Origin: Salinicoccus kekensis | GTDB taxonomy: Bacteria; Bacillota; Bacilli; Staphylococcales; Salinicoccaceae | DNA: 64,000 nucleotides | Assembly: GCF_900220995.1 (NCBI RefSeq) | Contig: NZ_OBQF01000002.1 | Span: 248,001-312,000, forward strand | Reading direction: 5' to 3' | In this document: positions 35,166-44,200 of the stretch, piece by piece | Layout: each line of letters opens with the position of its first letter | Position numbering within the stretch: position 1 is the stretch's first letter | Translations under genes and position numbers: made by a program | Notes under the pieces: generated by a model | Database searches by the model: none | Told to the model about the DNA's origin: nothing | Seen by the model: only the letters and a program-made list of their open reading frames with translations

Positions 35166-35755
35166 TATTCCGTTTCACCTGTAATCCATTCAGTCTTCTC
35201 CTGATGCGCCACCCTGTGGACTTTGAGATCTTTCTTCATCGCGGATTCGCCTAAAAATACTGCACCGAGGATCTCCTCATCCTGACGCAGATTGAAGTAA
35301 TCCTTGACCGGCTCTGCATGATATGCCGGCCCGCTTTTCCAGATTGCTCCGATGCCTTTGCTGTGGGCTTCAAGAAGCATATTCTGCACGGCGGCTGCAA
35401 CTGCACAGACGTCCTCCGTATAAATCGCCTTCTTATTGTCGAGGTCCCTTGAAAGTACGGCGATGATGATCGTCGGGGCAAGCAGCGGCTTCGCTGCCAT
35501 TTTCATGATGCGTTTTTCGGCTTCAGGCGACTCCGGGTCATCCGCTTTCGCAATTGCCCATTTCTTCATGACATCCGACAGCTGCTTCCGTCCTTCGCCC
35601 TGCACCACAATGAATCTCCACGGCTCGGTGAAGTAATGGTTCGGAGCCCATGTGGCCGCTTCGATCAGACTTTCAACGGTTTCACGGTCAAGCGGTTCCG
35701 TATCCTTAAAGATCTTCACACTTCTTCTTGTCCTGATTGCATCTGAAACATTCAT
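35165..35755 (-). CDS. Nitroreductase family oxidoreductase
   Basis: 196 residues with FMN-binding features: RTRRSVKIFKD at the start (the R-R-S-x-R motif), IEAATWAPNHYFTEPWRF near residue 35, and KGIGAIWKSGP near 135 followed by GAVFLGE. NAD(P)H-dependent reduction of nitro compounds or quinones is the family role. First gene of the operon with the small membrane protein and RND pump. An AGGAGAGAT ribosome site precedes the ATG. Confidence 0.9.
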   Translation of the reverse strand: MNVSDAIRTRRSVKIFKDTEPLDRETVESLIEAATWAPNHYFTEPWRFIVVQGEGRKQLSDVMKKWAIAKADDPESPEAEKRIMKMAAKPLLAPTIIIAVLSRDLDNKKAIYTEDVCAVAAAVQNMLLEAHSKGIGAIWKSGPAYHAEPVKDYFNLRQDEEILGAVFLGESAMKKDLKVHRVAHQEKTEWITGETE

Positions 35756-35839
35756 TGGTTATCTCTCCTATGGTCAGTATCACCTTACTATATTACTTGT
35801 TTAGTGAAAAACTCTCAATTGATATACTGGAAAAATGAT

Positions 35840-36832
35840 ATGATTGTCATATCAGATATCATAACTATGCCTGGATCCAAAGCGTCCGGGCCTACAAAGA
35901 AAGCAGGCAATGCCGTGTACCTCCTTATATTGCTCGGTGTCCTCGGCGGTATGGCCGTACCGCTGCAGACTTCCATCAATGCAGAATTCTCAAGGTTTTC
36001 AAGGGCCGTCTTCATCACATCATTCTATTCATTCCTGGTCGGGACGATCGCTTTATTCGCCGTGAACCTGGCTCTGAACACCGAAAAGTTCTCCGCATCA
36101 TTCTTCGGTGCGCAGGATTATTCATACATATGGTTCGTCGGGGGACTGATGGGCGTCGTTTTCCTCACGGCGAACATCGTGCTGCTGCCGCGGATCGGGG
36201 CGGCGCTCACCGTGATCGTGACAGTGACGGGACAGATGATCATCGGCCTCATGATCGACACTTTCGGCTGGTTCGAAGCCGTGCCCCAGCCGTTCCATCC
36301 GATGCACCTTGCAGGTGTGATGCTGCTGATCATCGGCATCATTTATATGAACATCAATAAAAAGCTCGCGGTCGGGAAACAGCACTCCCGGGCCTGGGTA
36401 TTCCTCGGGTTGTTCACGGGGATGCTCCCGCCGATGCAGACCGCAGTGAACAGCGCGCTCAGCCGGGAAATCGATTCGACGCTGTTTGCAGCGTTCATAT
36501 CATTCCTGATGGGGACGATCGCCCTCTTCTTCATCGCGCTCATCGTGCACCGGAGGTTATCCTTCAATTTCAAAGCAGGCGGCACTTCACTGAAGCCATG
36601 GCACTTTTCAAGCGGACTGCTCGGGGCGCTCTACATCGGGATGAACATACTCCTGATGCCCTACCTCGGGGTGACGCTCACGATGATGTCGGCCATCTTC
36701 GGACAGATCATCATGGGTCTGCTGATCGATCATTTCGGACTGCTCGGGCTGCCGAAGCAGCCGATCGGCCCGAGGCGCATCATCGCCGCTGTGATCATCG
36801 TTTCCGGGATACTCATACTGCAGTTCTTTTGA
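35840..36832 (+). CDS. DMT family transporter, duplicated DUF606 (YdcZ-like)
   Basis: About 330 residues with ten predicted helices in two homologous halves. Each half opens alike: GGMAVPLQTSINAEFSR (first) and GMLPPMQTAVNSALSRE (second), and each ends with GQMIIGLMIDTFGWF or GQIIMGLLIDHFGLL. That internal repeat is the DUF606 signature. The start is uncertain: ATG 35840 has only a weak GGAAAA upstream, and ATG 35867 is possible. Substrate unknown. It ends at a bidirectional terminator against phnE. Confidence 0.85.
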   Translation: MIVISDIITMPGSKASGPTKKAGNAVYLLILLGVLGGMAVPLQTSINAEFSRFSRAVFITSFYSFLVGTIALFAVNLALNTEKFSASFFGAQDYSYIWFVGGLMGVVFLTANIVLLPRIGAALTVIVTVTGQMIIGLMIDTFGWFEAVPQPFHPMHLAGVMLLIIGIIYMNINKKLAVGKQHSRAWVFLGLFTGMLPPMQTAVNSALSREIDSTLFAAFISFLMGTIALFFIALIVHRRLSFNFKAGGTSLKPWHFSSGLLGALYIGMNILLMPYLGVTLTMMSAIFGQIIMGLLIDHFGLLGLPKQPIGPRRIIAAVIIVSGILILQFF

Positions 36833-36841
36833 GAATATTAA

Positions 36842-36887
36842 AAACCGTACGTCGGACTTCCTGTGGAAGCGGCGTACGGTTTTTTTC
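36842..36887. terminator. Bidirectional terminator, DMT gene / phn transporter operon
   Basis: AAACCGTACG and CGTACGGTTT form the stem; the loop holds a second small GGACTTCC/GGAAG hairpin. A- and T-tracts flank it. Confidence 0.85.
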
Positions 36888-36901
36888 ATATCCATATAAT
36901 T

Positions 36902-37726
36902 TTAAGCTTTGATCTTCAGCCTGTTCGCAATGAGCTCGAGTATGATCGCAACGATCAGTATGATGATCGTAATCATGCCCACTTCATTCATATCATAGTA
37001 GAAAGTGCTCGACATGAAGAGTTCATAACCGATGCCGCCTGCACCTGCAGCAGCACCCATGGCGACCGCGACGCCGAAGTTGATCTCAAAGCGCAGGAAC
37101 GTCCATGAAATGAGGTAGCTCTTCGTCTCCGGTATGACGACCTGGAAAAGAATCTGCCAGTAGCTCGAACCCGTTGCACGCAGTGCCTCGATCTTCCCTT
37201 CATCGATCTCCTCGAACGCTTCGGAGTATGCCTTGACGAGATAGGCGACCGAGTGGAACATCATGCCGATCACCGCCGCAATGGAACCGAGCCCCGCTGC
37301 GATTGCGAATATGAGCACCCACAGGACGGTCGGCACTGCACGGGCGATCGTGATCACGCCTTTGATCAGAGTGCTGAGCCACGGTTTGGATAGATTCACT
37401 GCCGTCCCGAATGCGAGGAACAGTGAAATCACCGCACCTAAGATGGTCGAGAGGAATGCGAGCGACAGCGTCACCACCACCTGTGACATCGCCGTCCCGA
37501 AGCCGACCTGGCTCAGTTCAGGCTGCAGGAACATCTGATACAGGTTGTTCAGGGTGTCGGCGATCGCCTGTGACAGCACAAGCCCGCTGTAATCCATCAT
37601 GAAGAATCCGGCAACCGTGAATATCGCCGTCGCGATCAGAATCCATTTCAGGGATTTCTGTCCGCGTGTGGGCCGGTTGATCTTTATTTTGCCGTCATTT
37701 GTACGGTCCAATTGAATATCCATCAA
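36902..37726 (-). CDS. phnE: Phosphonate ABC transporter permease (second PhnE)
   Basis: 274 residues with about six helices. The EAA loop reads EGKIEALRATGSSYWQILFQVVIPE near residue 180, the PhnE form. The start ATG overlaps the upstream phnE stop by four bases (ATGA). Two phnE paralogues forming a heterodimer are usual in Gram-positive phn operons. Last gene of phnD-C-E-E. Confidence 0.92.
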   Translation of the reverse strand: MMDIQLDRTNDGKIKINRPTRGQKSLKWILIATAIFTVAGFFMMDYSGLVLSQAIADTLNNLYQMFLQPELSQVGFGTAMSQVVVTLSLAFLSTILGAVISLFLAFGTAVNLSKPWLSTLIKGVITIARAVPTVLWVLIFAIAAGLGSIAAVIGMMFHSVAYLVKAYSEAFEEIDEGKIEALRATGSSYWQILFQVVIPETKSYLISWTFLRFEINFGVAVAMGAAAGAGGIGYELFMSSTFYYDMNEVGMITIIILIVAIILELIANRLKIKA

Positions 37727-38538
37727 ATGATCTCCCTTCTGATGCGGTTCGAAATCGCTTCAATGATCAATACCGCAACGACGATCGACAGCGTGATCAG
37801 GGAAACCATTTCGTAATTCAGCTGCTTATAGTAGAGGTCGAATAAATAACCGATCCCCGTACCTGTGAGCAGCCCCACGAGTGTGGCGCTCCTGATGTTC
37901 GTCTCTATCATGAACAGCGTCCAGCTGAAGAGCTGGGGCATGCTGCCCGGGAGCACCGCCTTGAAGATCATCTGCGGATAGGTCGCCCCGGTCGCCCTCA
38001 GGGCTTCGATCGAATCGCTGCTCGCTTCATCGATCGTTTCTATGTATGCCCGGACGAGGAAGCCGAATGTCGCGAAAAACAATGCAAGGAATCCTGTTGC
38101 CGAGTTCGTCCCGAAACTCAGGACAAGTATGAGTGCCCAGGCCACGACCGGGATGTTACGGCTGACGGAAGCGACGAGTTTCGCCACATACATCAGAAAT
38201 GTATTCACCTGGGTCAGCTGTGAACCGAGCAGGGCGAAGATGAGCGCGAACACTGAAGCCGTCGTCGTCGATACGATCGAGATGAGGATCGTCTCCCACA
38301 GGAGCCTGAGGACCGTCGGGAAGTTCGCAAGCGTCCCCGCGGAGAAAAGCATGTTCGAAAACAGCCACGAAATTGCTGCCGGGATGCTTAAGAGACCGTC
38401 GATATGATCATAACTGGTGATCTCACCCGCGAGGATGATCAGCCCAAGAATGATGAGGGCCGCGATCGTCAGCCTGATATGTTTCTTCCGGATGATGTTC
38501 ACCCTGGATAAATGTTGTGTCGATGATTTACTGCTCAT
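37723..38538 (-). CDS. phnE: Phosphonate ABC transporter permease (first PhnE)
   Basis: 271 residues, six helices. The EAA loop is SDSIEALRATGATYPQMIFKAVLPG near residue 180, clearly homologous to the following phnE. Its start lies 11 bases after phnC. It works with the second PhnE, PhnC and PhnD to import phosphonates. Confidence 0.92.
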   Translation of the reverse strand: MSSKSSTQHLSRVNIIRKKHIRLTIAALIILGLIILAGEITSYDHIDGLLSIPAAISWLFSNMLFSAGTLANFPTVLRLLWETILISIVSTTTASVFALIFALLGSQLTQVNTFLMYVAKLVASVSRNIPVVAWALILVLSFGTNSATGFLALFFATFGFLVRAYIETIDEASSDSIEALRATGATYPQMIFKAVLPGSMPQLFSWTLFMIETNIRSATLVGLLTGTGIGYLFDLYYKQLNYEMVSLITLSIVVAVLIIEAISNRIRREII

Positions 38539-38549
38539 AATTTTTCACC

Positions 38550-39419
38550 CTACTCCACTATCAGTTCATCAGCTTTGGAGCCGTAGATTTTTGTGACGAT
38601 GCCCTGATCCATCACTTCCGGGGCATCGTTGAAGACGATCTCACCGGCGTTCAGTCCGATCATCCGGTCGGAATATTTTTTGGCGACGTCGACCTGGTGG
38701 AGGTTCACGATGACCGTGATGCCGCGCTCGCGCGAGATGCGTTTCAAGTATTCCATGATGACCATGGATGCCCTCGGGTCGAGTGAAGCGATCGGTTCAT
38801 CACAGAGTATGATTTTTGGATCCTGGATCAATGCCCTTGCGATGCCGACACGCTGCTTCTGGCCGCCGGACAGTTCATCGCAGCGCTTATAGATGTGGTC
38901 TTCGATTCCGAGTTCCGTGATGATCTCAAGTGCCTTTTCCTTTTCCTCCTCTGAATAAAGGGAGAGTATACCCTGCAGGCTGTTCTTGTAGCCGAGCAGG
39001 CCGTGCAGCACGTTTTCGAATACGCTCAGACGGTCGACCAGGTTGTAGTGCTGGAAGATCATGCCGATGTCCGTACGCATTTTCCTTAGACCTTTGCCCT
39101 TAAGTTTTGTGATATTTTCATCACCGAAGATGATTTCGCCGCTGGTCGGTTCGATCATCCGGTTGATCGTGCGCAACAATGTCGATTTACCGGCACCCGA
39201 AGGTCCGATGATCGACAAAAGCTCGCCTTCCCTGATGTCGAAATTGATGTCCTTCAGCACTTTGGTGTCTTTCGTATAATTTTTGTGCAGATTCTTCACC
39301 TGCATGATGACCGGACGCTCAATGGTTTCCTCAAGCTGTGCTTCTTCCGGAAAATTGAATATGACGGGATCGGCTTTCTTTTCTGTTACTTTTGAACGGC
39401 TTTTCAATTGGGTGGCCAC
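38550..39419 (-). CDS. phnC: Phosphonate ABC transporter ATPase
   Basis: 289 residues from a GTG seven bases after AGGAGG. An N-terminal extension of about 38 residues precedes the ABC domain; ordinary PhnC starts at the MQVKNLHKNY equivalent. Walker A GPSGAGKST, Q-loop MIFQHYNLVDRLSVFENVLHG (the PhnC-specific NLV-R-x-x-V-x-x-NVL-G form), signature LSGGQKQRVGIARA, Walker B IILCDEPIASLDP and the H-loop VNLHQ are all present. Energises phosphonate uptake. Confidence 0.94.
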   Translation of the reverse strand: MATQLKSRSKVTEKKADPVIFNFPEEAQLEETIERPVIMQVKNLHKNYTKDTKVLKDINFDIREGELLSIIGPSGAGKSTLLRTINRMIEPTSGEIIFGDENITKLKGKGLRKMRTDIGMIFQHYNLVDRLSVFENVLHGLLGYKNSLQGILSLYSEEEKEKALEIITELGIEDHIYKRCDELSGGQKQRVGIARALIQDPKIILCDEPIASLDPRASMVIMEYLKRISRERGITVIVNLHQVDVAKKYSDRMIGLNAGEIVFNDAPEVMDQGIVTKIYGSKADELIVE

Positions 39420-39436
39420 TCATATTCCTCCTAATT

Positions 39437-39464
39437 AAAAGAAGGGAGCCATCTCCCTTCTTTT
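39437..39464 (-). terminator. Hairpin between phnD and phnC (attenuating terminator)
   Basis: AAAAGAAGGGAG-(CCAT)-CTCCCTTCTTTT is a perfect twelve-base stem with T-rich 3' arm in the 61-base gap after phnD. It can pass only part of the transcripts, giving more binding protein than transporter. Confidence 0.75.
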
Positions 39465-39480
39465 ATGAATTTCTTATAAA

Positions 39481-40548
39481 TTACTGGTTGAGTTCCCTGA
39501 TCGGGTCGAACCATGAATCTTCAACTTCGACGAATCTTTCATCCGCTGATTTCGTGAACAGTGCCGGTGCATCGGAATCTTCAGGGACGAAGATTTTCTC
39601 GTTATTTGCGACTTCGTCCGAAGTCATCGTTTCACTCAGCGATGCAACTTCTTCCTCGCTCAATGTGCCTGTGTTCATGATGAACGGTGCGTTCAGTACC
39701 GGGGTTGCTGAGATGATGCCGAACTCTTCGCCGCCCATGCTCTCGAAAGGCTGTGCAGCATCTTCTGAGATCTGGTAGATTGCGCCTGCCGTATTCTCTT
39801 CGCCGTCGACCACTTCAACGTAGTTCTCGACACACGTATCACAGAACGCCGCGATATCCGCCCTGCCGTTTAAGAGGTTCACTGCAGAACCCTGGTGCGT
39901 GTTGCCGAACATCACTTCATTGAAAAGCGTGCCGCTTTCAGCAAGGTCTTCCGCTTCAAGATCTGCATATTCTTCCTGCTCACTGAAGTGTGCGACCAGT
40001 GTGGAGGATGGTACCCTGAATCCTGATGTGGATGACGATGATACGAACGAGAAGTTCTTGTCTTCGAAGTTATCGAGGGCATAGCCGCCTTCGCCGTCCG
40101 AATATTCCTCCATGTTTTCAGGGGTAGCCGCAAACCAGCTGTAGTAAAGTGCGTCTTCTTCAGTCCCTGACGGGCCTGATGGCACGACCAGCGGCTGTAT
40201 TGCGTCATTTCTGTCGTTTGCCTGTATGTAACCTTCTGCGCCTGTAAATGCAAGGTCTGCGTTGTCATTGACGATGCTTTCGATTGCGATCGCATAATCC
40301 GTCGTCAGCTGATGTTCAACTTCACGTCCGGTCGCCTCTTCGATGATTGCGCCCATTTCATCACGGCCGTCTTCCAGCTCGTTGCCCGATTCGTTCGGAT
40401 ACCATACGAGGACGATCGGATCATCGTTCGCCTCAGCACTGTCCGATTCATCCGGATTGCCCTCAGCGGAAGCATCCTCACCTGAACCATTGCCGCATGC
40501 TGCAAGAAAGACTGTGAGACCCAATAATAAGTACATTAAATTTCTCAT
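39481..40548 (-). CDS. phnD: Phosphonate ABC transporter substrate-binding lipoprotein
   Basis: 355 residues; lipobox LAAC near residue 17 followed by an acidic linker. The PhnD core is seen in VLVWYPNESGNELEDGRDEM, the DLAFTGAEGYIQAND region (ligand-contacting), and FVSSSSTSGFRVPSST, the serine/threonine-rich phosphonate-binding loop. It begins the transporter half of the phn locus; upstream TTAA-containing repeats resemble a PhoP box. Captures alkylphosphonates at the cell surface. Confidence 0.93.
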   Translation of the reverse strand: MRNLMYLLLGLTVFLAACGNGSGEDASAEGNPDESDSAEANDDPIVLVWYPNESGNELEDGRDEMGAIIEEATGREVEHQLTTDYAIAIESIVNDNADLAFTGAEGYIQANDRNDAIQPLVVPSGPSGTEEDALYYSWFAATPENMEEYSDGEGGYALDNFEDKNFSFVSSSSTSGFRVPSSTLVAHFSEQEEYADLEAEDLAESGTLFNEVMFGNTHQGSAVNLLNGRADIAAFCDTCVENYVEVVDGEENTAGAIYQISEDAAQPFESMGGEEFGIISATPVLNAPFIMNTGTLSEEEVASLSETMTSDEVANNEKIFVPEDSDAPALFTKSADERFVEVEDSWFDPIRELNQ

Positions 40549-40634
40549 GAATAGACTTGCTCCTTAGTGATTGATTTTGTATTCCTACCTCATTAAAAAC
40601 GATATTCATCCGCGCGTAAATACGATTTACCATC

Positions 40635-40650
40635 TCTTAACACAAGTTAA
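40635..40650 (-). promoter_or_regulatory. PhoP-box-like repeats before phnD
   Basis: On the minus strand TTAACT (40650-40645) and TTAAGA (40640-40635) lie ten bases apart, followed by TAAATC and TTTACG. On the plus strand the same bases form CTTAAC-ACAA-GTTAAG. The elements overlap the end of the PHP gene about 90 bases upstream of phnD. Confidence 0.45.
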
Positions 40651-41468
40651 GAATCTCCCAACAAATGCCGCTCAAACCTTAACATTTCGGCGTCGACACC
40701 GATGGGCACTTCTACACCGAAGCTGCCGTGGTAATCACTGCCGCCCGTTAGCGCGAGTCCATATCCATCCGCAATTTCCCGGATGCGCGCATGGTCATCT
40801 TCGTTGTGATCCGGATGGAGCAGTTCCAGCCCGTCAATCAGGTCCGTATTCTCTTCGATGAAGTCGTAGCTGTCCATCTGGCCGGGATGGGCGATGACGG
40901 CAAGTCCCCCGTCCGCCCTGATTGCACGGAGTGCATCCCGTGCATCGATGTATTCGATGTCCCCGGCTGCAGGACCGTCCCCTTTGAAAAGGGATTTGTA
41001 AAGATGCTGGTAGGCTTCCGATTCATAGCCGTTATCCGTCAAATACCGCATGATATGCTGTTTGTATATCACACGGGACGGTGCCGCAATTTCTGCGATC
41101 GCCTCCGCGTCCACTCTGCAGCCGGCTGCGTTGATGCTTTCGATCTGCTGCAGTGAATGCTTATGGCGCCGCTCAAGCAGCGGTTCCGTGAGCGCTTTGA
41201 TATTCGGGGCCTCCAGGTCATAGCTGTAGCCGAGCACATGGATTTTCCTCTTCCGTTTGAAGTCATAGGCAGAAATTTCAATCCCCGGGATCAGGTCGAT
41301 CCCCGCTTCTTCCGCCGCCGGCAGTGCCGCCTCATAAGTCCCGGTGATGTCATGATCGACGAAGCTGAGTGTGGTGACTCCCGCATGACGGGCTTTCTCA
41401 ATCACCGTCTCCAGGCTGTCGGCCCCGTCCGAATGGCTGCTGTGTACATGAAGGTCGACACGCATCAT
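40647..41468 (-). CDS. PHP-domain phosphoesterase, PhnPP-like
   Basis: 273 residues of the PHP family. Metal-site motifs: VDLHVHSSHSDG at the N-terminus, LSFVDHD, PGIEISA near residue 65, VIAHPGQ near 195, and GGSDYHG near 242. A PHP enzyme of this kind from Eggerthella lenta hydrolyses 5-phosphoribosyl 1,2-cyclic phosphate, the C-P lyase product, to ribose 5-phosphate and phosphate. The start overlaps the phnL stop by four bases, so it is part of the phn operon and probably replaces PhnP and PhnN, neither of which is present. Confidence 0.88.
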   Translation of the reverse strand: MMRVDLHVHSSHSDGADSLETVIEKARHAGVTTLSFVDHDITGTYEAALPAAEEAGIDLIPGIEISAYDFKRKRKIHVLGYSYDLEAPNIKALTEPLLERRHKHSLQQIESINAAGCRVDAEAIAEIAAPSRVIYKQHIMRYLTDNGYESEAYQHLYKSLFKGDGPAAGDIEYIDARDALRAIRADGGLAVIAHPGQMDSYDFIEENTDLIDGLELLHPDHNEDDHARIREIADGYGLALTGGSDYHGSFGVEVPIGVDAEMLRFERHLLGDS

Positions 41469-42160
41469 ACCGTCTCCTTCACTGCACGTGCGGACATGTC
41501 ATACACTTTGTCACACAGCCCTTCCATGAATTCTAGGTCGTGGAAGATGCCGATCAGTGTCGTGCCACTGTCCTTCAGCTTTGAGACGGCCTCCCGCACC
41601 TTAAGCTTCGATGCCTGGTCGAGCGAGGCTGTCGGTTCATCAAGCAATAAAAGCCTCGGTGCCTTGACGACTGCACATGCGATGTTCAGCCTGAGCTTCT
41701 CGCCGCCTGAGAAAGTGTTCGGATAGTTGTGCCATAATGCCTCGGGCAGGTCGAAATGGCGGAGCGTCTCCTCGGCGGTCACTTCCGCCGTCACCCGGTC
41801 CACGCCCATCTCAAGCAGTGACAATACGACAAGCTCAAAGGACGTCGTCCTCGGCATCACTTTCAAAAACTGGGATACATAGCCGATTTCAGTCTTCCTG
41901 AGCCTGATCAGATCATGGTCCGGGATTTCATGCAGATTCACCGTGCCGAAGCGCTCGGAATCATAGAGGATCTGCCCTTCATTCGGTTTATAAGTGCCGT
42001 AGATACTTTTCAACACCGTCGACTTGCCGCTGCCGCTCTTCCCGACGATGCCCAGGAATTCACCTTTTTCAACATTAAAGGAGATGCCGGATACAGCCTG
42101 ACGCGTCTGGTTCAAATGATGGGTCGTAAACGATTTGCCGAAATTTTCAACTGTTAACAT
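41465..42160 (-). CDS. phnL: C-P lyase ABC-type subunit PhnL
   Basis: 231 residues. Walker A GKSGSGKST, signature FSGGEKLRLNIACA (the PhnL form), Walker B LLLLDEPTASLD, H-loop IFHDLEFME. In E. coli PhnL binds to PhnK on the core complex and is needed for phosphonate breakdown. It begins four bases after phnM and overlaps the PHP gene. Confidence 0.94.
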   Translation of the reverse strand: MLTVENFGKSFTTHHLNQTRQAVSGISFNVEKGEFLGIVGKSGSGKSTVLKSIYGTYKPNEGQILYDSERFGTVNLHEIPDHDLIRLRKTEIGYVSQFLKVMPRTTSFELVVLSLLEMGVDRVTAEVTAEETLRHFDLPEALWHNYPNTFSGGEKLRLNIACAVVKAPRLLLLDEPTASLDQASKLKVREAVSKLKDSGTTLIGIFHDLEFMEGLCDKVYDMSARAVKETV

Positions 42161-42164
42161 TCTC

Positions 42165-43349
42165 TCACTCCACTCTGTAATGATAACGGCTCACGGTGAA
42201 GCCGTTGACGATGCATTCTGTGATCATCGGATAGTCATCATCCATCTGGATCACGTTGATGTCCGCTTTTTTGCCGACCTGGATCGAGCCGATTTCATCA
42301 TCCATATTGACCGCTTTTGCCGGATTGATGGTGATCAGCTTTACCGCTTCCGCGAGCGGCACACCGTACTGCTGGTGCAGCTGGAAAACGCCGTGCAGCA
42401 TCGATGCCGGATAATAGTCGCTGCACAGTATGGAGATGCAGCCCGCTTCAATGGCTTCACGCGCATTCAGGTTTCCGGAGTGCGAGCCGCCGAGCATGAT
42501 GTTCGGTGCACCGGCGAGCGTATGCATGTCCCCGCCGTGGGCGTATTTTGCGACATCCATGTATATCGGAAATTCACTGATCGTCGTGCCGAGCTTTCTG
42601 GCAAGGTCGATTTTCTCCGTTGAATCATCGTCATGAGACGCGACGGCGATCCCCTTGCTGATGGCGAGATCCGCAAGCTCTTTCATATCTTCAAATGACA
42701 ATGTGTCATGGCTCTGCTTCTGTTCCATCACCTGCACGATCTGGGCATCGGATAAGTCCTGGTAGCCTTTCATCGTCTTCAGGTACATTTCAATATCCCG
42801 GTACTGCCCCTGGCCCGGCGTGTGGTCCATGAAACTGAGAAGATGGACACGGTCCTCTTCAATGTGCTCCCTGATCATCGGGACCTGTTCGACCGAATCG
42901 ATCTCAAAACGCGCATGCAGGCGATGCCTGATCAGCCTTTTTTCATTGTGGGTCTGATCAATCGCCCGGATGAGCTTATCCACATTCTCTGGCGACCGGA
43001 CCGGCTTATGGCCGAACATATCCTTCTTATAGATCGACAGTGAATGGAAGATCGTTGAGATGCCGTGTGAGCTCAGAATGCGTTCGGATTCGCGTATCCC
43101 GAGGTGGACGTCCATCATGGACGTCGGGCGCGGGGCGACGATACCCTCTATATAATCTGAATGGATGTCGATGAAGCCCGGCGTGATGTAGCCGCCCTTC
43201 GCATCGATGACTGAAGATGCATCTTTGACATAATTCCCCGCCTCTGCTGCAGGCAGTATATCTATGATCATGTCCTTATCGATGACGACTGCACCATTTT
43301 CGAGCATTTCATCTTCCAAAATGATGTTACCGTTTATGATTACTTTCAA
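42165..43349 (-). CDS. phnM: Alpha-D-ribose 1-methylphosphonate 5-triphosphate diphosphatase
   Basis: 394 residues, an amidohydrolase-fold enzyme that removes pyrophosphate from the triphosphate intermediate before C-P cleavage. Motifs: GGYITPGFIDIHSDYIEGIVAPRP near residue 52 (metal-binding His-x-Asp), MDHTPGQGQY near 170, ASHDDDS near 235, and ILCSDYYPASM near 310. Lies between phnK and phnL, an order different from E. coli (phnKLMN). Confidence 0.95.
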   Translation of the reverse strand: MKVIINGNIILEDEMLENGAVVIDKDMIIDILPAAEAGNYVKDASSVIDAKGGYITPGFIDIHSDYIEGIVAPRPTSMMDVHLGIRESERILSSHGISTIFHSLSIYKKDMFGHKPVRSPENVDKLIRAIDQTHNEKRLIRHRLHARFEIDSVEQVPMIREHIEEDRVHLLSFMDHTPGQGQYRDIEMYLKTMKGYQDLSDAQIVQVMEQKQSHDTLSFEDMKELADLAISKGIAVASHDDDSTEKIDLARKLGTTISEFPIYMDVAKYAHGGDMHTLAGAPNIMLGGSHSGNLNAREAIEAGCISILCSDYYPASMLHGVFQLHQQYGVPLAEAVKLITINPAKAVNMDDEIGSIQVGKKADINVIQMDDDYPMITECIVNGFTVSRYHYRVE

Positions 43350-43360
43350 AATGGTTCCTC

Positions 43361-44200
43361 CTAAAGAATCGAGTAGACAAGCTGCTGTGTGTATTCGTGC
43401 TGCGGGTCTTCCAAAATCTGATCGGTGATGCCACTTTCGATGACTTCACCGTTCAACAGCACCATCGTCCTGTCGCACAGCATCCGGATGATGGCGAGGT
43501 CATGGGAAACGACAATCATGCTGACGCCCATCTCCCTCTGGATTTCCTTGATCAGTTCAAGCACATCCGCCTGGACCGACAGGTCGAGCCCCGTCGTCAC
43601 TTCATCAAGGAGCAGTATCGGCGGGTAGTTGGACAGCGCTTTTGCGATCTGTACCCGCTGCTGCATGCCGCCCGAGAAGTTTTTCGGCGCTTCGAACTTC
43701 CTCGATAACGGGATGTTCACTTTTTCAAGGAACATATCACCGCGCGCCGTCATTTCACCGACGTTCCTGCTGCCGCCCGCAATCAATTTCTCGGCGATGT
43801 TCGTCATCGACGAAAAGTTGATTTTCAGACCGTGCAGCGGGTTCTGGTAGACCATGCCGAGCTGCTCGTTTCGGATCTCGCGTTTTTTCTGGGATGACAC
43901 GTCAAAGACGTTTTCAGCGCCTTCCTCATACGAGCGCAGGTAGTAGTCCCCCGATGTGTTCTCCTGATCGAAGTACATCATCTTCATCAGCGTACTCTTG
44001 CCGCTGCCGGACTCGCCGACAATGCCGAGTATTTCACCTTCATGCAGGTCGAATGAGATGTCGCGGACCGCATGCACGGTGCCGCAGTTGGGACAGATGT
44101 TGCCGTTCAATGTGGATGTATCCTCCCGGCAGACCTCACAGCCTTCGCCGAATCGTTTTGACACGTCGCGGATGGACATCACGATATCATTAGTTGACAT
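43361..44200 (-). CDS. phnK: C-P lyase ABC-type subunit PhnK with four-cysteine insertion
   Basis: 279 residues. The ABC core is intact: Walker A GESGSGKST near residue 60, Q-loop MVYQNPLHGLKINFSSMTN, signature FSGGMQQRVQIAKA, Walker B ILLLDEVTTGLD, H-loop VSHD. Near the N-terminus, between strands that are continuous in E. coli PhnK, there is an insertion with C21-x2-C24 and C36-x2-C39 (CEVC ... CPNCG), resembling a zinc ribbon or a cluster site. PhnK docks on PhnJ in the E. coli complex. The gene overlaps the phnJ end by 11 bases. Confidence 0.93.
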   Translation of the reverse strand: MSTNDIVMSIRDVSKRFGEGCEVCREDTSTLNGNICPNCGTVHAVRDISFDLHEGEILGIVGESGSGKSTLMKMMYFDQENTSGDYYLRSYEEGAENVFDVSSQKKREIRNEQLGMVYQNPLHGLKINFSSMTNIAEKLIAGGSRNVGEMTARGDMFLEKVNIPLSRKFEAPKNFSGGMQQRVQIAKALSNYPPILLLDEVTTGLDLSVQADVLELIKEIQREMGVSMIVVSHDLAIIRMLCDRTMVLLNGEVIESGITDQILEDPQHEYTQQLVYSIL

